The notes under the pieces: model-generated | What the model saw: the letters and a program-made list of their open reading frames with translations, nothing else | What the model was told of the DNA's origin: nothing | Database searches by the model: none | Shown here: one piece after another, positions 26,392 to 37,489 of the stretch | Numbering within the stretch: the first letter of the stretch is position 1 | Layout of the letters: each line of letters begins with the position of its first letter | Assembly: GCF_016859285.1 (NCBI RefSeq) | Contig: NC_053408.1 | Location: 8,586,213-8,650,212 of the forward strand | DNA: 64,000 nucleotides | Direction of reading: 5' to 3' | Source: Xiphias gladius | Taxonomy: Eukaryota; Chordata; Actinopteri; Istiophoriformes; Xiphiidae | Translations under genes and position numbers: made by a program

Positions 26392-28034
26392 CTGTCTGTG
26401 ATTGACACATGGAATGTTTTTTTCTGAGTAAACTTTCATCAAAACTTTCATCAAAAAATATACAATACAAATTTCGTAAAAAACACCATAATGCACAATA
26501 GTCGAAAACATAAAGTAGCTTTTTAGAGCAACCGTGAGCATATTGCATATAGACTAGGCCTATCCATGCTGGCTCAATTAGACTGTTGTATGATATACTA
26601 ACTTTAGAGCCTATAACCTTCCATCACATTCTTTTTTATGTGATTTGAGGAGAACTTTGCCCGAATAGGTCTAATCTAGTAGAATAATAGTTTCCTGTAG
26701 ACCAGCAGGTCATGTAGTAGGCTATTAAAGTCCTCTTCTTCGACGCCAAAAAAAAAAAAAACTCTAAAAGAAAAAAAATCAAATGGTTAAATTTATGAAA
26801 AATTAACAACGACTGGTTATTTGCTTCCCCCGAATTTGCGTTTTAATTCCCACATGGCCAACTTAATCTATAGCCTATTGATTTTAGTCATCACAGCCTT
26901 TTTTGTTTTCGGCATAATTGTTTCTTATTAAAGATAGCACAAATTATGTAGCAAAACAATAACCCTATAGCAAGAAGTCAGCGCTAGCTTGTAAAAGTCG
27001 AAATAGTCCATAGGTCTAACATCTTAACAAAAATGGCTCTCAAGTGCTCTTTGAAATGAAGCTCAAAAATTCTCTGTTCAAACGATTCAGCTGTGATGTT
27101 TTATTTTGGAGAGAACCGTGATCTGTGAAAAACCTCGCTGTGCCTTAAAACCTCGTCTTTGATATTAATAAAAAAAATAGGGATCACTCTATTCTCGCAA
27201 ATGTTTGGAAACGAGGACTTTGACGACATGATTCATGAATGACCCCCCCATGTGCATCACTATTATATTAAAGATACATACATTTCTTTTTGGAACGAAA
27301 TCTTTACTGAGTGTAAGACCATATAATGTACAGAATTTCAATAACAATATCAGAGGAAAACCATACACAAAAACAGAGGCTATTTTTGGCTCTTTCATGG
27401 CTTCAAAATTACCGACAAAACATGGCATCATTAAAACAATTGCCTATCACCTGCAGTTTTTCGGGGATATTTTTCTAAGGATCACATGATTGTCCTCACT
27501 ATTAAAAAGAGAGAAGGATAGTTTTTTTTTTTTTTTTCTGTAAAAGTGAACTATAGTTGACACAGGCTGGTAGCCTAATGTGAAGCCAACAGTATTGCAC
27601 AATATTGGAAAATATCAAAATATTAAATTCCACATTTTTAGCTACAAACACTGACACAAATCTCTGTAAAATACATATGGACAGTCCTGTTCAAAACAAG
27701 TTCTTTTTTAAAATCGTATACATTAAAATATATCCACCCACTTTTGAGAATGTAACGATTTAACCAATAATAATAATAATAATAATAATATTCAATTGTC
27801 CCTCTGCAACACCTCATGTGTCTTGCTCAAGGACGCTTCAGCAGGATAAAGGATGATTACAAATAACCTAATAATAAAAATTATTATAATAATAATAATA
27901 ACAACAACAATAATAATAATATGACCTAACATTGTGCCCGTTGAATCTACAAAATATACAAAATTGTAATTTTTTTCAATGAAGGTCACTCTCATTCAAA
28001 AACATATTTACAGCCCATAATGACACAGTCAGGG
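26390..28034. other. bub3-hmx3 intergenic / hmx3 3' flank, no hmx2
   Basis: In human, HMX2 lies between HMX3 and BUB3. Here the 1.8 kb between the two genes has no homeodomain codons on either strand. It is AT-rich, with two AAT-type microsatellites (27766-27791, 27884-27921) that probably fall in the hmx3 3'UTR or just beyond it. Confidence 0.6.
27766..27921 (+). repeat. Two AAT-type trinucleotide tracts
   Basis: AAT/TAA tracts at 27766-27791 and 27884-27921 flank a non-repetitive piece including cttgctcaaggacgcttcag, a phrase I recognise from common fish repeats. Confidence 0.8.
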
Positions 28035-29224
28035 TTAAACAGGCCTCAGCAGTGGGACCGGGTGGGAATAGTACATGTGGTGGGGAAAAGCCAGGAGCGA
28101 CTGGCTGCCCGGTGAGTTTGCAGCGGGGCCCCCGGTCGTTTCTGGGGCTCCGTTTTCATGGTAAAGTATGGGGACGCGCACAATCCTCTGCGCCGCCGCA
28201 TGGCTCAGGTTGGCCGCCTCCAGCTCCGCGGCCAGCTGCCGCTTCCACTTATTCCTCCGGTTCTGAAACCAGATCTTGACCTGCGTCTCCGTCAGGTGCA
28301 GGGACGCGGCCAGGCCCGCCCTCTCCGAGCTGCTCAGGTAGCGCTTGATGTCGAAGGTGGACTCCAGCTGGAAGACCTGACTCCTGGAAAACACCGTGCG
28401 CGTCTTCTTCTTCCGACAGGGCTTCTTCTCGGAGTCCAGCTCGTCCGTCTGTCTCCTCCAGTCGTCCCCCTGCTCTGTTTCTTTCTTTGGCTCTTCCGCG
28501 TCGCTCTCATCCAGTGCGATATCGTCGTCGGCGCACTCCTCTTTGACATCTTGGTCACTTTTTTGGAGATCCGGGGAGCGCCTGTCCAGCTCCGGCGACA
28601 CCACCCTGAGGTTGGCCTTCTCAGACCCTGCAGAAAAAAAATACTTTAGTGTGTTCAAACTTGATCCCCTGACCCACTGAGCGTCTCATCTGCATTTCAA
28701 TTTGTTCTAGATATTCAGTTTACCAGTTTACGTTTTGTTAAGATGTCGATATTTAATTGAGATTTTATGGACACGATTCCTTATCATTAAGCAACTAATT
28801 ATAAGAATTACTCAAAGCCCTTCAAGATGTGAAATATCCCAACAGGCCTTTTGCTGTAATATTAATCTAAATTCTGATTTTTTTTCCAGAGCAAAATACT
28901 GAGAAATACTTATGCGCAGAGTTAAAGTAGTTAATAATATTTACCCCCAGTCCTCAGATGAGCCCCAAGCGTGTATGGGTACCACCAGGTGGACGTTCTT
29001 TCCAAATACTGCCCCGATAGTCCGATCCTCTGTGCGGGCAACTCAAATCGAGGGAAAGATAAGTCACCGAGCCGAGAGAAGAAGCTGCCTTCAAATACTC
29101 CTTTGGACGAGCCGAGGAAGCCTTTCGGCTTGGTGGGTTTGTCGTCGATGTTCAGCAGGTTCTTGATGGAGAACGGCGAGTCTTTTGCGGGTTGGCGAGT
29201 CTCTTGCGCGTCGGAGTCTGCCAT
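28035..29224 (-). CDS. hmx3: HMX3-type NKL homeobox transcription factor, 2 exons
   Basis: Homeodomain regulator of inner ear, lateral line and neural cell fates in the HMX family. Exon 1 is 29224-28945 and exon 2 is 28627-28035. The junction (G|GG) closes in frame to 290 aa. Features in order: an N-terminal motif [13 protein letters not shown] (HMX-type Eh1-like repressor element, about residues 15-27); [10 protein letters not shown] and [14 protein letters not shown], diagnostic of HMX3; an acidic stretch (about 115-160); the homeodomain at about 165-224 (RKKKTRTVF...[14 protein letters not shown]); the HMX tail [20 protein letters not shown]; and the C-terminus PVPLLRPV. The ATG at 29224 is preferred; the frame upstream offers only a GTG. 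It differs from the usual fish Hmx3a in its short N-terminus and in FDIKRY (usually FDMKRY), and no hmx2 lies beside it, so it may be the hmx3b co-ortholog. The hmx3a/hmx3b choice is inference; HMX3 identity is firm. Confidence 0.96.
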
Positions 29225-29612
29225 CACCGACGATTACTGTCCGACGTGGATCACCATCAAAGAAAAAAAAAAAACCCTATCAGGGGGAAGAAAGACACCT
29301 AAAAAAAAAAAAAAGAAAAGAAAAAAAAGATGTTCTTGGTTAACAGTTTCTGCTGTTAAAAATCATACGAGAAGGAGAGGGAATCAAAACAGAAAGTCGC
29401 ACGAAAGTACGTCCACCTCCCGAGGACGACCAGAGTGAGAGCGCAGAGATCACTGCGTCAAACTCGCGCTGGATTCTAATGATGAAATAAGATATGCCAC
29501 CCGAGTTAAAACGCGCTCGGTCTCTGCTATTGGGCAGATACAATAGCAAATGGGATGTGAGATGAAACCGTGGTGGTGGTGGTGGTGTGTGTGTGTGTGT
29601 GTGTTGGTGTGT

Positions 29613-29645
29613 GGGGGGGTGGGGTAGGGTTGGGGGGGGGGGGGG
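29613..29645 (+). promoter_or_regulatory. G-quadruplex-prone tract upstream of hmx3
   Basis: On the plus strand the run is G7-T-G4-TA-G3-TT-G14, meeting the G3+N1-7 rule with loops of 1, 2 and 2 bases. It begins about 390 bp upstream of the hmx3 ATG and follows a (GGT)n/(TG)n stretch at 29572-29612. The structure is predicted only; any regulatory role is inference. Confidence 0.55.
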
Positions 29646-32039
29646 TGCTTTGACAAGAATAGACTCCAAAGAAAAAGAAAAAAGGCCGCGCGAGCGTTTT
29701 GGCTTCGGGCTCAACAGTACAGGCACACACTTATCATCCAATTAGGTTAAAGAGGAAAATGTCTCGGGGTTTTTGGGGCGTGCGCGAGTCGCAATCACCG
29801 GTCAGTAAATTGAATAAACGGTCCAGAGATTATCACACTTCGCGGCAGAGCAACACAGCTTGGCCTCGGCACAAATACCATGTTTCCCGAATTACGCAGA
29901 GATTTTTGCCGCCGAAAAAATATGAAACGATAATAAAAATGCGGAGACTTCACCTTAAAAGTCAATATTGTATTTATCTGTTATAGCACAAGGAAGGACA
30001 GTTTACGGATAGGACGTTTATTGATACACTCTATTTTTGTGTTGAAGCTGTTGTTGAACACTGTGACCTGCTGCGGATCAACCTGTCATTCACCGTTGTG
30101 TTCCAAGTATCCTCTGTTCCGCCTTTGTGCAACAGGAAAGCAATGTTGCACCGTGCGTCGTTTCACCTGGACCGGAGCTCATTGACTTCAGTCTAATTGT
30201 ATTAGTCGGGAAGTGCTACAGGCAGACATCAAACTGAATGCTTATCATTGTGATAAAAGCTTTTCAAATCAGCGTTGTACAAAAGCCTACGGACCCACAA
30301 AGGCAGCAGGTGCCGTAACGTATGAAATGAGTCCGTTGTTTCTGTCACACATTGCAATAATACTGGTGGTTGGATGCAGCAGATCGTATTTGTGTGTGTA
30401 ATGAGACATTCATATGGTCGAGCGTAATCAGATTAGATGGTAATTAGAAGAAAACAGACACGAAACGAGCAGCAGGGAGATGTCCTCTGCATTTGTTTCT
30501 GCCTTCAGACTGAAACCGAGGACCAAAGTCAAATCAAGGATTGATAGTGCATCATGCAGAGGTATGATGGACCCTGGGACGACTGGCCCCTGCAGTGTCA
30601 TTTGCATCAATAATCAAATCGGTCACCGATAAAACACCCAATCAAACACAAAGAAATTATGTCTGTCACTGCAGGCCAGTGACGAAAAGGCGCCTCAGTA
30701 TTTATGTGCACATCTTTAGGACGACTTGAGGTGAAAGGTGGCTCAGACATGTTGACCTATGCCAAAAAAAAGAGAAAAAACTGAACATGGGGTGCATTTA
30801 AGATTCATCATTGAAACCAAACTTGAAGTGGATGCAATGAACTAATCACACAAATTGAATTTGCTCAACCTACAAACATGCAGCCCGTCCCTTTAGCCTC
30901 ACGGAGCGCTCTCCAGCTCTAAAGGGCAACACTGTGTTTTGTGAAAAGCTACTTGAATCCCTGCATAATTAGAGGTCTCATAGCTGTGTTAAAGATGGGG
31001 GCGGAGAAGGAGGCCAGTTGAGCTGAGTTTGCCAATTCAAAAGTGAAAAGCGGATAGCTGTGTTTTCATCAGATTATAGTCACTGAACGGGGGCCTGCTC
31101 AATGGACAGAACAAGTCAGAGTGGATCAGAGGGGAAAACAGAGTACACTCAATAAATGATGCAAACGCAGGCCTGTGTTTCCCCTTTCCAGCTTTGTCCT
31201 TTAAGTGATTCTGGAAATGTCTGCTCTTATTAATTAGATATGAAATAATGTGCCCACCCAGGCGTCACTTCCAACCCGTCATGTTCACTTCAAAGTGATA
31301 GGAAAGTACCAACATTATCCTCAGATTAACCAGAAGTATAGAGGTTTATATCTAATTACATCACAAATAACAGATAAGCTCTACTCATGTCAGATTTTTT
31401 GTTCTTGAGTACAAAAATCTAGTTTGATATGTGGAAAAGATCTTAATAAACTCAGTAGCTGCCCTTTGACCAGGCACAGACACTGAATAGTTGTCATAAA
31501 TTAACAGAAGAAAATGGACAGAATTAAGGTAGACATTTCTTTTTTTTTGGTACCATATTCAGTAAGTGGGATAATTAATACAATCTGAGCCGACTGGAGA
31601 AGACTTCTGTCAAAAATAATGTTTCTTTAAATATTTGTCTGTTTTTATTTATAGACCAGTTCACTGGTGTCTCTCAGCATATTGTTAGACACAGGGTTTT
31701 CGGAGCACCAAAGACAGAGACAGAGAGCTTGTTTATTTCCCTGTAAAAGCAACGTTTAATCAGTGTAACAAAAAAAGACATAATCTGGTATGGTTAGAGT
31801 GTATACATATGCTGCTATCCGTTAACTCAATGGGAATCTGAACTTGTCCAAATTTGGCATCAATAGTGCCAATCTCTACCATTGCAGCGATCATGAATCA
31901 GGCTTTTTCCATCCCTGTTAATAGTGTTAAGTACTGTCAGTAATTAATGGCTTTCGTGTTGATAAACAGGTACCTTGCATCAGGGGCTCCGTATATCTGG
32001 ACACAGCTTGTCTGTTTTATGTAAAACAATAGACCTCAT

Positions 32040-32340
32040 TTTACACAGCGTGTAGGCCATGGAAATGTAATCAATCTCACCTGAAAAATGATCAGTGAGG
32101 CAATTATGCAAGGCAGGCTCTTTTCATCTGAAGCACCAGCATAATTAAATTGATATAAAATATCATTAGAGGTGACAGGCTGTTATGAGACATGGTAATT
32201 GACTGCTCTCTTGGCGAGAGGCTGCCTCAACTCAGAGTGCTGTTGTCACTCTGGAGAATGCTCCCCTCTAGTGACAGAGCTTGGTATTAATCTTCAAACA
32301 GGCTACGCCTCAATCGAACCAAAGAAAGATGATGATCAAT
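32040..32340. promoter_or_regulatory. Candidate hmx3 upstream element
   Basis: Repeat-free block about 2.8 kb upstream of the hmx3 start with clustered ATTA/TAAT cores (ggcaattatgca, cataattaaattga, atcattagagg, ggtaattgac). Role not shown. Confidence 0.25.
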
Positions 32341-32906
32341 TGTACTGGATTTATTGATTTTGTCAGGTTATTGACAGACCATTTGTCTTGTACAAGAAAC
32401 TGTACAGTATTTACAGAGCATTTAATTGAGAGAACTGTTACAATCCACCTGTTTTAAAGTGTCCTGCAAAGAAAACACACTATTAAGTTATTGATCTCAG
32501 TCATAGGAGACTTTCTGATTGCACTGAAACATTCAAGGAAAATCCCAATTAATATTTTTTCAAAAATTCCCTCTCATACTGCAACACATGGATGTTATTC
32601 TGACATAATTCATGACAGAAAACAAATAAGGCCGAGGGGGAAGCGGTAAAGATCTACGTATGAAAAACTTATTCCGGGACTGAAAAGTGATAGAAAAAGC
32701 GATCGGGGAAACAGTAGTGGGAACATCAGTAGTGGGAACTACTTTACTAGTGTACGGGTTGAAACTGCAACAAAACTCTAGAAACATGAAAGCAGTTTCA
32801 CAGTAATGCATTGCTGCTGGATTAATCCCAGCAAAGTCATTTTAGGACAGAAAATATGGAGTATAACACATCAGAGCGCCGTCTATCAGGCTCCCGTCAG
32901 ATGGTT

Positions 32907-35900
32907 TCAGTGGTCATACTCCTTATCAATGAACTTGGCCATACTGGTTAGCTGGATATTTGTCGTCCCCTCATAAATTGTGCCTGCACAAGAAGACAAA
33001 ACAAAGCATTAGAATAAATTCCCGCTGTACAAATCAAGGTCAGTTTTGTCAAATTCCACCGCACAGTACACAAATCTGCAGCTTTCACTAGCACGAGATA
33101 AGGGGGCTTATTATGCAGCACAGTCTGCCGGTGCTCCAGCTGTAGAACGGAGGAGCCAAAATGGAGGTGATGAAAGGAAAAGTGACATTTTGCCCTGGCA
33201 GTTTCCTTGGCTGTGTGTTGGTATAATGACACTGAGAGGGGAATTCCTACAGGGTCCAATTACAGTCACCACTGTCAGGCTTCTCTCCACCCCACTGTGG
33301 TCCAATCACAAACAGCTACACCTGACCTTTTTGCAGCCCTCATGGGTTGTGTCTTTTCCACATTGTAGCTTTAGTCACAGTTATCTAAACCCCCTCTAAT
33401 ATAAATAACAATCTCACAAGTAGTACGCAAGCACAAGTCAATATTTGTCAAGTGGTGCATATTCGTCCAGTCATGCTCACCGATTTTACAGTCTCTGTAG
33501 TATTTCTCTATTGGGTAGTCTTTGGTGAAGCCTACCCCTCCCATCCATTCGATGCACTTAGATGTGGTTAGGGTTGCAACCTGAGGGGGATGAAAACATA
33601 AAAGATTATACAATGACTTCAACTGAAGCCAGGAAGATGCTTCGCTAAGACTGAAAATGTCTCTTTTTGCAAGAGTTTCATGGCCAAAATTGCAACACCA
33701 TGTAGAATATATAAGACAGAGATTGCAAAACATGTAACACAGACTTATGAAAAGGATGAACCATGAAGATAGTAATCAAGATTCAATGGCACAGATTAGA
33801 ACAGAAGAATAATGTAAAATTGATAAAACTGATGCTACTACAAGGAAATAAACCTTAAAATTAAATAAAATGAACTAAATAAAATATCATAGAAACATAC
33901 ATAAACAGTCCCAAAAACTACAAAAACACCATCCTTATATTGAACTTTATTCAGGAAATGAGGAAGCTCACCTCTGCAGTGAAGTATTTAGCCATGCAGG
34001 CCTCCTTGATAAAAGGTCTCCCAGCTTCCTTCAGACGAGCAGCGTTGTAAGTCAGCAGCCGGGCAGCTTCAATCTGTGTTGCTACGTGGGCAATTTGGTG
34101 CTGCAAGCCCTGGAACACCAAGAGTACCGTAACAACATGAGTATACACCAGAATAATGTGAATCAATCACAAACATGTTATATGTAAAAGACTGGAGATC
34201 TTAACCTGGAAGTCAAAGATGCGTTTTCCGAACTGGACCCTCTGTCTGGTGTAAGGGATGGTGTGGTCAAAGCAACCCTGTGCCAGTCCGAGCATCTGAA
34301 ATACACAGAGATGAAGTTAGCACACGCAATATCTCCATTTTGCACATTCAAATCTTGAATAGAGCACATTTAGCTTCATTAAAATAATTTAAATAAGAAT
34401 GGCTCATGGTTTACCTGACTGGCAATCCCGATCCGGCCCTCATTCAACATTCCGATGGCATACTTGTACCCATGACCTATCTGTCCCAAAATTTTATTCT
34501 CTGGTACCTACAATGGAGAGCAGAAAGTTAGGTATTTGTTTCACATTAGTCCGGTACCGTACAATGTGTTTGGTGGTACCTTGACATTGTCAAAGTTTAG
34601 CGGGCAGGTGGAGGATGCACACAGGCCGAGCTTCTTCTCCTTTTTGCAAATCTCAAGCCCCTCGGTGCCCTGGTCCACGATGAAGCAGGTGATGCCTCTG
34701 TACCCCTGTCAATAACAAGAAAATCTGACACTACATTTGCAATTATGGAAGCACACATTCTGGCAGTGTAAAATGTGAAAAGCATCTGTGTCAACAGACT
34801 GTGAACATTATAACAGTAAAATCCTTACAACGGGGAAGGGATTCAATTTAAAGATTGTGGTGAGCTTGATTTTGCTTTATAATTTTGTATTCTGTTTTTT
34901 TGTATGACATATTTCCAGTATTCAACATGGAAACTCCAAGACAGATGCTGCAAAATATCAATAACAAGTTGTTTAAAGGTGAAACAATTAATCAATTAAA
35001 TAAATTTGACCAACAGGAAACCATTTTGGTAATCAATTATTTGTTTTCAAGCATAAATGCCAAACACTCTCTGAGTCCATCTTATCAGATGTGAGGATTT
35101 TTCCCTTTTTGTTTTATAAATCACTGCGAACTGAATATCTTTGGGTTTTGGACTGTTGGTTGGACAAATCAAGACTTGTGAAGATGTCACCTTGGTCTCT
35201 AAGCAATTATATTGGGTGCTTTCCACTCATGACATTTTATAGTGAAAACAATTTATCAAAAAAATAAGCAGTTCAATCAATAATGAAAATCATGGTAAAT
35301 TTTGCTGCAAGTCATGGTATTTACTCTCTACTGCACACCTTGTTGTGATTTAAGCTAATGAGATGGAGTATCTTTACATTAAGATCTTTCCTTGAGAAAT
35401 ATATATAAAATCAATGAGTATATTGTGCTGAAAACAGGTGACAAGGTGGAGAGTTACTCACTGCAGAGGGGTCCACATTGGCCATCACTAGGAAAACACC
35501 TGCATGTTCTGCATTACTGATCCACATCTTGGATCCGTTGATGATGTAATAGTCCTTGTGTTTTTCAGCACGTGTCTTCAGAGAAAAGGCGTCACTCCCT
35601 GACTCTGCTTCAGAGAGGCAGAAGCTTCCAATCTGTGGCGCGTGACACAGGCACATAAGGAAGTGTTGGAAAATATTCCAAGAAATGTAGTGCAGAATAT
35701 GCATAGCCAATGATCTATTACAGTTGTTGTTGGTCACCTAACAACATCCTTCTGTCATAGCTGTCTTCGTCTTCAGATTACAACGAAGAATGCACCATTT
35801 GATTTATGCGACGATGAAAATGTGGCGTTTTATGCTGTGTACTTAGAGACAGAATGTCAAATTGCTCACCATGTCAGTTGACAGCCGGCTGAGGTACTGC

Positions 35901-36861
35901 TCTTTCTGGTCGGGTGTACCCAGTTTGGCAAACAGTGTGTTGATCAGCGTGTTCTGGATGTCACAGAGCACGGCCACAGAGGGGTCCACCTTCGCCAGCT
36001 CCTCAATGACCAGAATGGAGGAGAAAAACGAAGAGCCAGTGCCCCCATATTCTGGGTCGATCTCAATGCCCATGAGCTGTGAAAGTTTAATATCAGAGTC
36101 ACTAGATAGAAAAAGGAAAAAGACTGGCAATGACTTAAATGTATTGAAACATCTGTTAATTCACAATTAAACGAGTTACATACACCCTGTTCAAAGAGAG
36201 ATTTGATCACTTCCTCGTCCATGGCAGAATTTTCATCCATCTTTGACACAAATGGAGCAATGCGCTCTTGTGCATATTTTTTCACTGTCAGACAACAAGA
36301 CAGATGTTTAGTGTCTTATGAATTTTAGTCTCCAGCCGTCAGCAGCAGTAAGACACGTTACCAGATTGGCAGCTCACCTGCTTCCTTCATCATGCCCTCC
36401 TCTTCTGAATATGTCTGGAGGGGAGGAAAGGAGACCACCCCAACTGCCTGGTCTGAAGAGACATCTGGGGCTGATCTGATGGACATGCTCCTCCATCTAG
36501 CCTGGGATGCCCCCCATGGTCGAGAGACCTGTCTGCAAGACTAAAATCAGGAAAGAGAAAAAGTTTGAACAGTCACATTGGTCATCATTCTACACTAATA
36601 GTATCAGTTAATAAATTAACTGCTTCTTTTTAGTGTGCAGCCATTATTTAGTTTGTGATAAAAACAAGTTCGTTTGTTTGCTAGTGTTAGCCGTCTGTTA
36701 GCACGTAACGTAGGGAAGCAAGAGCCAGCCAGGTCACGCAAAGGATATAGGACTGATACAAAATATGTTAAAATCAGTGCGGAAACCCTGCAAATGTAAA
36801 TAAATATGAGTGTAATATTCAGTATCACCTTTGAGAAAATCCTGACCAACGGGGCAGCCAT
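32907..36861 (-). CDS. acadsb: Short/branched-chain acyl-CoA dehydrogenase, mitochondrial, 11 exons
   Basis: FAD-dependent mitochondrial matrix enzyme that oxidises 2-methylbutyryl-CoA to tiglyl-CoA in isoleucine breakdown, passing electrons to ETF. Exons: 36861-36829, 36540-36378, 36284-36184, 36076-35870, 35632-35462, 34705-34580, 34507-34415, 34295-34206, 34109-33972, 33580-33481 and 32983-32907. All frames close to 432 aa, the human length. Residues 1-50 are Arg/Ser-rich and nearly free of acids, as in a presequence. The body shows [97 protein letters not shown] and [19 protein letters not shown]. The expected catalytic base is Glu412 in [10 protein letters not shown], by family alignment. 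The gene is head-to-head with ikzf5, as in human. No breaks or missing key residues are seen. Confidence 0.98.
34978..35320 (+). repeat. Dispersed repeat family R1, copy in acadsb intron 5
   Basis: Begins ggtgaaacaattaatcaatt; core ggactgttggttggacaa; then gatgtcaccttggtctct; ends ttgctgcaagtc. It lies between acadsb exons 5 and 6. Confidence 0.75.
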
Positions 36862-37230
36862 GTTTTGTTACGAAATGTTTGTATGCTGCCTTCAAGTGCC
36901 TCTTGTGCGAGGCAGACACTCGAATTTTGTTGTTGTGTAATAATAATAAACAATGATTATCGTCATTATGATTATTCTTAATGATATCACTAGCTTTGGA
37001 AAAAAATGAACAGGATGCACATGAAATATGTAACGCTGCTGCAAAAAGCCTTTTTAGAACTCGTTTGTATGGGCGTCATTAATGGTGATAGTCATTCCGA
37101 AGGTACCCGAAGGCAACAGTTGCGTTTTGGGTGCACACGGAACACAGGCGTATCACAGTTACAAACGGAAGCGGTCAGGGGTTTACCTAGTAACGATTGT
37201 AGCCGATCATCTGTCCCCAGTTGTCCATTT
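36862..37230. promoter_or_regulatory. Shared acadsb/ikzf5 bidirectional promoter region
   Basis: The acadsb ATG (36861, minus) and the untranslated first exon of ikzf5 (plus, ending at donor 37276|GTAAGA) lie about 400 bp apart head-to-head, so the two promoters must share this interval. The same head-to-head pair exists in human. No TATA box is evident. Start sites are inferred. Confidence 0.6.
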
Positions 37231-37489
37231 TCACATTTTTCTCTGTTTAGCGATAATGTTGTTCAGTCGTTGAAAGGTAAGATATGAACTGCGGTGAATA
37301 TGGTGTCAAATAATAGGCGTTAGGTAATGTTAGCACTGTTAACATCTCTGAGCTGACGCGTTTTATGGGCAGCTAGTTACGTTAGCTACGGTTGCTAATT
37401 AGCTGTCAAATGCGAAAGAAGACTTATCACAGGACTGACTATCGACTCACGCCCTCTGGATCTCTTCAGGTTCAACACGGAATAAAGAA

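Larger units (their letters stand above)
29240..32900. other. hmx3 upstream / acadsb 3' noncoding interval
   Basis: No exon seen. The right part may be acadsb 3'UTR (AATAAA on the minus strand at 32350-32355). The stretch 32040-32340 and parts of 30.9-31.3 kb are repeat-free with many TAAT/ATTA cores and are candidates for hmx3 regulatory DNA. Confidence 0.4.

Noticed and set aside
28158-28649. 163-codon open frame antisense to hmx3 exon 2
   Set aside because: Shadow of the GC-rich homeodomain exon; no promoter, splice or family support.
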